DNA of 64,000 nucleotides, taken from positions 68,862,469-68,926,468 of the forward strand of contig NC_091134.1 in the NCBI RefSeq assembly GCF_041381155.1. Direction: 5' to 3'. This document shows, piece after piece, positions 59,701 to 64,000 of this stretch; position 1 is the stretch's first letter; each line of letters starts with the position of its first letter. Made by a program: the position numbers and the translations under genes. The DNA comes from Argopecten irradians (Eukaryota; Mollusca; Bivalvia; Pectinida; Pectinidae). The notes beneath the pieces are model-generated. The model made no database searches and was not told where the DNA came from. It was given only the letters and a program-made list of their open reading frames with translations.

Positions 59701-61904
59701 AGGAATAATTGAAGAATATTCATGAACATTAATTATTCATATATGTTCACGAATTATTCATCAAGGTCTCGCAGGGGATGCTCTCTTGATGAAATTGTAA
59801 AATGCAGATCTCTAGGTTTCAAATGGTAGTAAGAGTTTAACCTAGAAGTATGGAATAGTTAAACAATATCCTGTGTAATGGTGGAGAATACTAGTGCCAT
59901 TTGATGTCATGTTTTAAGTATATTAACACTTGCTAGGCTTTAGCCGATTTTGTTTACCATAACTGCATGGTAACATTGAAATTTGAACTAGCGTATGAAA
60001 ATATTCTATGCAACGTAAAGGGGGTACTTTAAAAAAAAAAGAAACACGTGGCTTTGTTTACATTTTGACGTAACATTACGTGTATATTGCTGTTTTTCAT
60101 AGAATTTTAGGAAAATGTAAACAATACATATATTTATGTATGTATTATATTTATATATGATACAAACATTTTTAAAATTAACAATTGTATTAAGAAACGG
60201 GAAAAAATATCCCGACCGCTAGTAATCCACGGTCACACGTCACCACAAATACATTGTATCCATCGAACACAAGTGAAGTTGTTCCATCTATAGATGGCGT
60301 TGGATCTAATCGTAGATTATATAATCACATGGCTCCGAATATCGTCAAGTCAGACGACAATCTCAAACAAATTTAGCTACTTGAACATCGGTGTTTTGAC
60401 AACTTCGGAAAACTCCAGTGTGTAAGCGTGCGTCAGTCTCGCCTCGCTGCACAATAACGGTCACCGAGTTCACACATGTGGCCGATTACAAATACTTTAT
60501 GTTATTACGCTATATATTAACATTAACTTTTAGCAAAATTGAATACCTATTTAAAGATTTGATATGATTGAATAAAATTATCTCTGAAATTTACTTTGTT
60601 TGTCATGTTTATTTAACACTAAATTATTGAACTTTTTTTCATCGCGGATGGATAATTCTATCTTACGTGAAGAGTCATCATTCCCTGTTCAATTGAGTAA
60701 GCTCCTCCCACTTTTGACCGACTTTTATTGAAAAATTACGTCACTTTCAAATGACGATTTTATTGTATAAAATATAAATAAAAATTCGTGTGAGTGTAAA
60801 TATAGGGATTGGATTTCGTTTTTATGTTAATCATGCTTGTATGGAGCAATTCCTCTAAGAATATATTCAACATGGGAACGCGCCCCATAGAATATATTCT
60901 TAGAGGAATTGCTCCATACAAGCATGGTTAACATAAAAACGAAATCCAATCCCTATATGAGAAACAACTCAAACTGTGGAGTTATCAAGATAATGACCGG
61001 TAATCGAACCTTTTTGATCTCGAACTATTCATGATCTTTCCATTATCTTGACTATTCCACAGTTTTCGGCGTTTCCCCTATTCATACCATAACAGTCATC
61101 TTTACGACAGTATCTGTATACAATATATAGTTACAGCGACATTCATATTTGAATATCTAATACTTAGAAACCGATGTTATCTTCCGATATTGATAAGATT
61201 TTGATGTATGTAAATTGGTAAATGTCCATGCATATATAAAAGTGTCGATGTAATACTGTGACGTGTGCCTAAATTTATTTATAGAGGTATAATTAAAGAG
61301 CAGGTAAATTTCCTCGTGACTGTGTCTTTTATTAGAGGTGTTGCTATAGAATGTGCGGATGAATGCCCCTGTGCCTGTATTTCTTTATAGAGATGTTGCT
61401 ATAGAATGTGCTGGTAAATGTCAATGTGACTGTATTTTTTCATAGAGGTGTTGCTGTGGCATGTGCGGGAAAATGTCCCTGTGACTGCGTGTGTACCCAG
61501 CAGTACGACCCTGTCTGTGGTGTGGATGGGAACACGTATGGAAACTTATGTACAGCAGGTTGCCAGTAAGTCGCGATTTGTTGTATATAATTAGATATAT
61601 TAGTGTTAGCCTAATTATAAAGTAGTGAATTTCAACTTGCAAGAAAAGTCTTAAATCTACGATTTATAAAAAAAAAGAAAGAAAAACTCATATGGAAAGG
61701 TTTAAGTATATTAAATCATATTGCAATAGATATTGTTTTGACAACAGTAGTAATGGGCCAAGATGAATTATGTTTTGATTACAGAGGAGTTGGGATCGAC
61801 TGTTTCCAGAAATGTCCGTGCCCGTGTATCTGTACCCTGGAATATAACCCGGTGTGTGGAGCCGATGGTAAAAACTACAGTAACCCGTGTGCAGCCGGCT
61901 GTGC
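56777..61904 (+). CDS. Secreted multi-Kazal protease-inhibitor-like protein, 3' end open
   Basis: Coding exons are 56777-56840, 57726-57822, 58367-58486, 61446-61565 and 61785-61904. All have AG acceptors and GT donors. The first intron is phase 1, and all later ones are phase 2. The start follows an acceptor at 56774, so an untranslated exon (donor at 56537) lies upstream. [21 protein letters not shown] is a signal peptide. Three 120-nt exons each encode a 40-aa module with the Kazal core CVCTQxYxPVCGxDGxxYxNxC; the exon before them carries a shorter, odd module ([14 protein letters not shown]...ECRVGR). Kazal domains block serine proteases through a loop near cysteine 2; secreted ones in bivalves are linked to immunity or digestion. 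The exon-4 module lacks three cysteines found in the next two. The last exon ends in phase 2, so more exons must follow beyond 61904; about 152 codons are visible. Confidence 0.85.
57155..57712. repeat. 26-bp minisatellite in Kazal intron
   Basis: About 20 copies of a unit like TATGTTTACAATGTATATTTGTGTTG. It stops about 14 bp before the exon starting at 57726, so it approaches that exon's acceptor. Open frames of 64-110 codons in all plus frames are artefacts of the repeat. Confidence 0.9.
58625..59778. mobile_element. ATTCATGAA-rich TIR element in Kazal intron
   Basis: The left end TCCCCTGCGAGA and the inverted right end TCTCGCAGGGGA are perfect 12-bp TIRs. The 1154-bp interior is dominated by ATTCATGAATGTTCATGAA-type words and is non-coding. 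A terminal fragment of a relative lies at 36940-37049. Confidence 0.8.
60801..60957. repeat. Near-perfect 67-bp hairpin
   Basis: Arms 60801-60867 and 60891-60957 are inverted copies with one mismatch seen (GTTAATCATG against GTTAACCATG). The 23-nt loop contains CATGGGAACGCGCCCCATAG, itself partly palindromic. It lies in a Kazal intron. It may be a small foldback transposon or, if transcribed, an RNA hairpin. Confidence 0.9.
60960..61076. repeat. Second adjacent imperfect hairpin
   Basis: AAACTGTGGAGTTATCAAGATAATG faces CATTATCTTGACTATTCCACAGTTT about 45 bp further on, with a few mismatches. It begins almost where the 67-bp hairpin ends. Confidence 0.7.
61271..61445 (+). repeat. Tandem duplicated splice-acceptor/exon-start units
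   Basis: Three units precede the real Kazal exon at 61446, with acceptor-like AGs ending at 61284, 61335 and 61390 (steps of 51, 55 and 55 bp). The two nearer ones carry AGRTGTTGCTATAGAATGTG and the CxCxC start of the exon, then meet an in-frame TAG at the next unit's acceptor. They are partial copies of the exon's first ~50 bp together with its 3' splice site. Confidence 0.85.
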
Positions 61905-61924
61905 GTGAGTAGCATCTATAACAA

Positions 61925-62510
61925 TTGTTCATGAATATATCAAACAATATATCATTACATTGTTCATGTATACATCAAACAAGTATATATAGAATATTAC
62001 AATGTTCATGTATACATCAATCAATAGAATATTATATTGTTCATGTATACATCAAACACTATATTATTACATTTTTAATGTATACATATAACAATAGAAT
62101 ATTATATTGTTCAGGTATACATCAAACAATAGAATATATTACATTGTTCATGTATACATCAAACAATATATCATTACATTGTTCATGTATACATCAAATA
62201 ATTGTATGAAATATTACAATGTTCATGAATACAACAAACAATAGAATATTACATTGTTCATGTATACATCAAACAATAGAATATATTACATTGTTCATGT
62301 AAACATCAAACAATAGAATATTACATTGTTTATGTATACATCAAACAATTATATAGAATATTACAATGTTCATGAATACAACAAACAATAGAATATTACA
62401 TTGGTCATGTATACGTCAAACAATATATCATTACAATGTTCATGTATACATCAAACAATAGACTACTACACTTTTCATGTATACTTGAAACAATAGAATA
62501 TTATGTATTA
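61925..62510. repeat. ~35-bp minisatellite TGTTCATGTATACATCAAAC
   Basis: About 16 imperfect units of TGTTCATGTATACATCAAAC followed by an ATAGAATATTACAT-like part. It starts about 20 bp after the Kazal exon ending at 61904. The 94-codon open frame over it is not a gene. Confidence 0.85.
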
Positions 62511-62518
62511 TGGGTACG

Positions 62519-63867
62519 AAAGTATTAAAAGAATCAGAGGAGAATTAAGTGATTTTGTACACTTGACACACGGAGTCGGTCAAGGAAGAGTGTGCAGCGA
62601 TTTATGTTTAAAATTAAAATGGTAGATAGACATATACCTGCTATTTTATTAGCCGACGACACCTGCTTGATCTCGTCGACGAAAGCAGGTCTACATAATC
62701 TAATCAAGTTGGTATGCATACCAATGGCAATTGAGATTTAACGCGCGCAAGAGTGTTATCGTTGAATTCAATAGCAGGAATCCTAATTCAAAGTATGAAT
62801 TCTATATGGGAGGAAACGTTATTGAAATAAAAGAAAGTGTAATATATGCTGGGACTGTCATCTCATTTGTTAATCCTGTAAATACGTGCGTAGACAGAGC
62901 CTGTCAAAGGTTGCAGAAATCATTCCATTCTCTTCGTGATGTCGGTCTTCGATTTGGAGAAATTACGCCGATCGCGTCCTCCGTCATAAGGAAACGCGTG
63001 ATATTACCAACCAGAATGTACGCTTGTGTGACTTAGAGAGAAACGCGGAAAGGAGTTTTGACACACTTGAAGTAATCCAGCGGAAGTGTTGTCGAATTAT
63101 CCAAGGATTTGACAGAAATTCTTCTTCCGACAGTTGAAACCCTTGGAATCTGTAGACTTTCGCATTATATAGATAAATTAATTTTGCTCTTCTTTCGAAG
63201 GCTGTGTTTACCTGATGTAAGGAAAATTGACAAACGGTTATTCAATTTTAATATTGGTATATTTCTCATATAAGTATTCCGGACATTGGTTGCAACAATA
63301 TATAAATACGGCCTTGAAGGATTTCTCAGTAGTTTTATAAAATTACCACTAAAGCTGCCTGGAAGTATTATGTTGGAAAAGAAACCAATATGTGAAACAT
63401 CAGAAATAAAATGGAGAGAACGGGTATCTAGACGGACAGATCTATCACGGTTTCGGGAACCTCATCCTAAAATAATTCCACATAAGTTATGGCTGTTGTA
63501 TCAAGAAATACAAAATATGTGTAGAGAATTTGGATTTCTAGTAAAGCTAGGAACCCTTCCTATTACCAGCTGTATTTGTGACTCTTGTAAAAGAAACGTG
63601 GATGACATCGTGAAAAATCTACTAATAAATTGTCGTGTTTATTTTAATGAAAGAGACGAATTAAAAACAGCCATAGTAAATCTACTTCCGGTCATACAAA
63701 GTGTGACAATTCTTAATGACGATGATGATCTAGTTAAATTTCTTGGAGGAGACATTGATTTAACAGAAATCAATCTGGATCATTGGAAATACATTATGGT
63801 AGAATCAGCAAATACAATATATGAAATGAAGCCAGCCCTCGTGCATTGGTTCAACCGGTTGTAAATT
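62519..63867 (+). mobile_element. Decayed LINE, reverse-transcriptase palm to C-terminus
   Basis: Frames in order show HGVGQGRVCSD (usual GVRQGRVxSP) near 62550, then ILLADDTCLISSTKAGLHNL (the (F/L)ADD catalytic motif) near 62650. A stretch with FNARKSVIVEFN starts at 62731. The last frame (63286-63864, 192 codons) has WRERVSRRTDLSRFR and CICDSCKRNVDDIVKNLLIN, like the C-terminal region of LINE polyproteins. At least two stops or frameshifts break it and the 5' part is missing. It ends at NRL and TAA (63864). Its position downstream of the last Kazal exon means it lies in an intron or beyond the gene. Confidence 0.65.
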
Positions 63868-64000
63868 ATGAAATACATGTAAAAGACTGACAATCGTTTA
63901 ACTTAAGTCATTGACAGTTAATCATTGCAATTTCTAACTTACTGTACATATTTTTTTCTATCTAATTTCTTTTTTTTTTCTGTATTGAGTTGAATTGTAC

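Noticed and set aside
61391-61444. Alternative Kazal exon starts at 61336 and 61391
   Set aside because: Each reaches an in-frame TAG at the next unit and has no complete Kazal core; treated as partial duplicates.
1-64000. CRISPR array, operon or prokaryotic system
   Set aside because: Split genes with GT-AG introns and animal repeats show this is a eukaryotic genome; the tandem arrays are minisatellites.

Overview
The window is eukaryotic and animal. It is AT-rich, its genes are split by GT-AG introns, and it carries many small DNA transposons, SINEs and decayed LINEs. The repeats (elements opening ACAAGAGGCCC with a core of ~160-bp tandem units and a (GGAC)n tract, SINEs with the CAGCCAGGGTYATGTAAGGACG motif, a Kazal protein with CxCxC units) point to a bivalve mollusc. 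This is inferred from repeat style and protein families, not from a database search.

Genes. (1) 816-16162, minus: an apparently intact ecto-5'-nucleotidase (CD73/NT5E) of eight coding exons. All exon phases agree and intron 1 is 10 kb. (2) 41175-42834, minus: the last four coding exons of AKIP1 (A-kinase-interacting protein 1); its first coding exon was not located. (3) 53467-55137, minus: an intronless 556-aa ankyrin-repeat protein with a C-terminal SOCS box. (4) 56777-61904, plus: a secreted multi-Kazal protease-inhibitor-like gene with 120-nt phase-2 module exons, open at its 3' end. A candidate spliced transcript with at most a tiny ORF leaves the AKIP1 promoter side on the plus strand (about 45690-46900).

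Repeats. NT5E intron 1 holds a 4-kb inverted-duplication element (5912-9863) with a separate MITE in one arm only. From 17.5 to 21.5 kb lies a dead LINE whose reverse-transcriptase frame contains a 57-bp (19-codon) minisatellite of about 25 units with higher-order structure. From 25.0 to 34.7 kb is a nest of 'pearl'-like tandem-core elements. One copy is split by a 4-kb LTR-like element with identical 672-bp direct repeats and an ACCC target duplication; another sits inside a MITE. From 34.7 to 40.2 kb are further TIR elements. From 43.8 to 44.9 kb is a TIR element upstream of the known AKIP1 exons. From 50.2 to 52.3 kb is a composite TIR element that contains a Gypsy integrase fossil. Two minisatellites, an ATTCATGAA-rich TIR element and a near-perfect 67-bp hairpin sit in or beside Kazal-gene introns. 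A decayed LINE ends the window.

The four genes show no functional link; this is ordinary, repeat-rich animal DNA. I found no undescribed multi-gene system. The most distinctive observations are the coding-frame minisatellite inside the LINE, the duplicated 3' splice sites upstream of a Kazal exon, the patterned cysteine loss between Kazal modules, and the layered nesting of elements at 25-35 kb.
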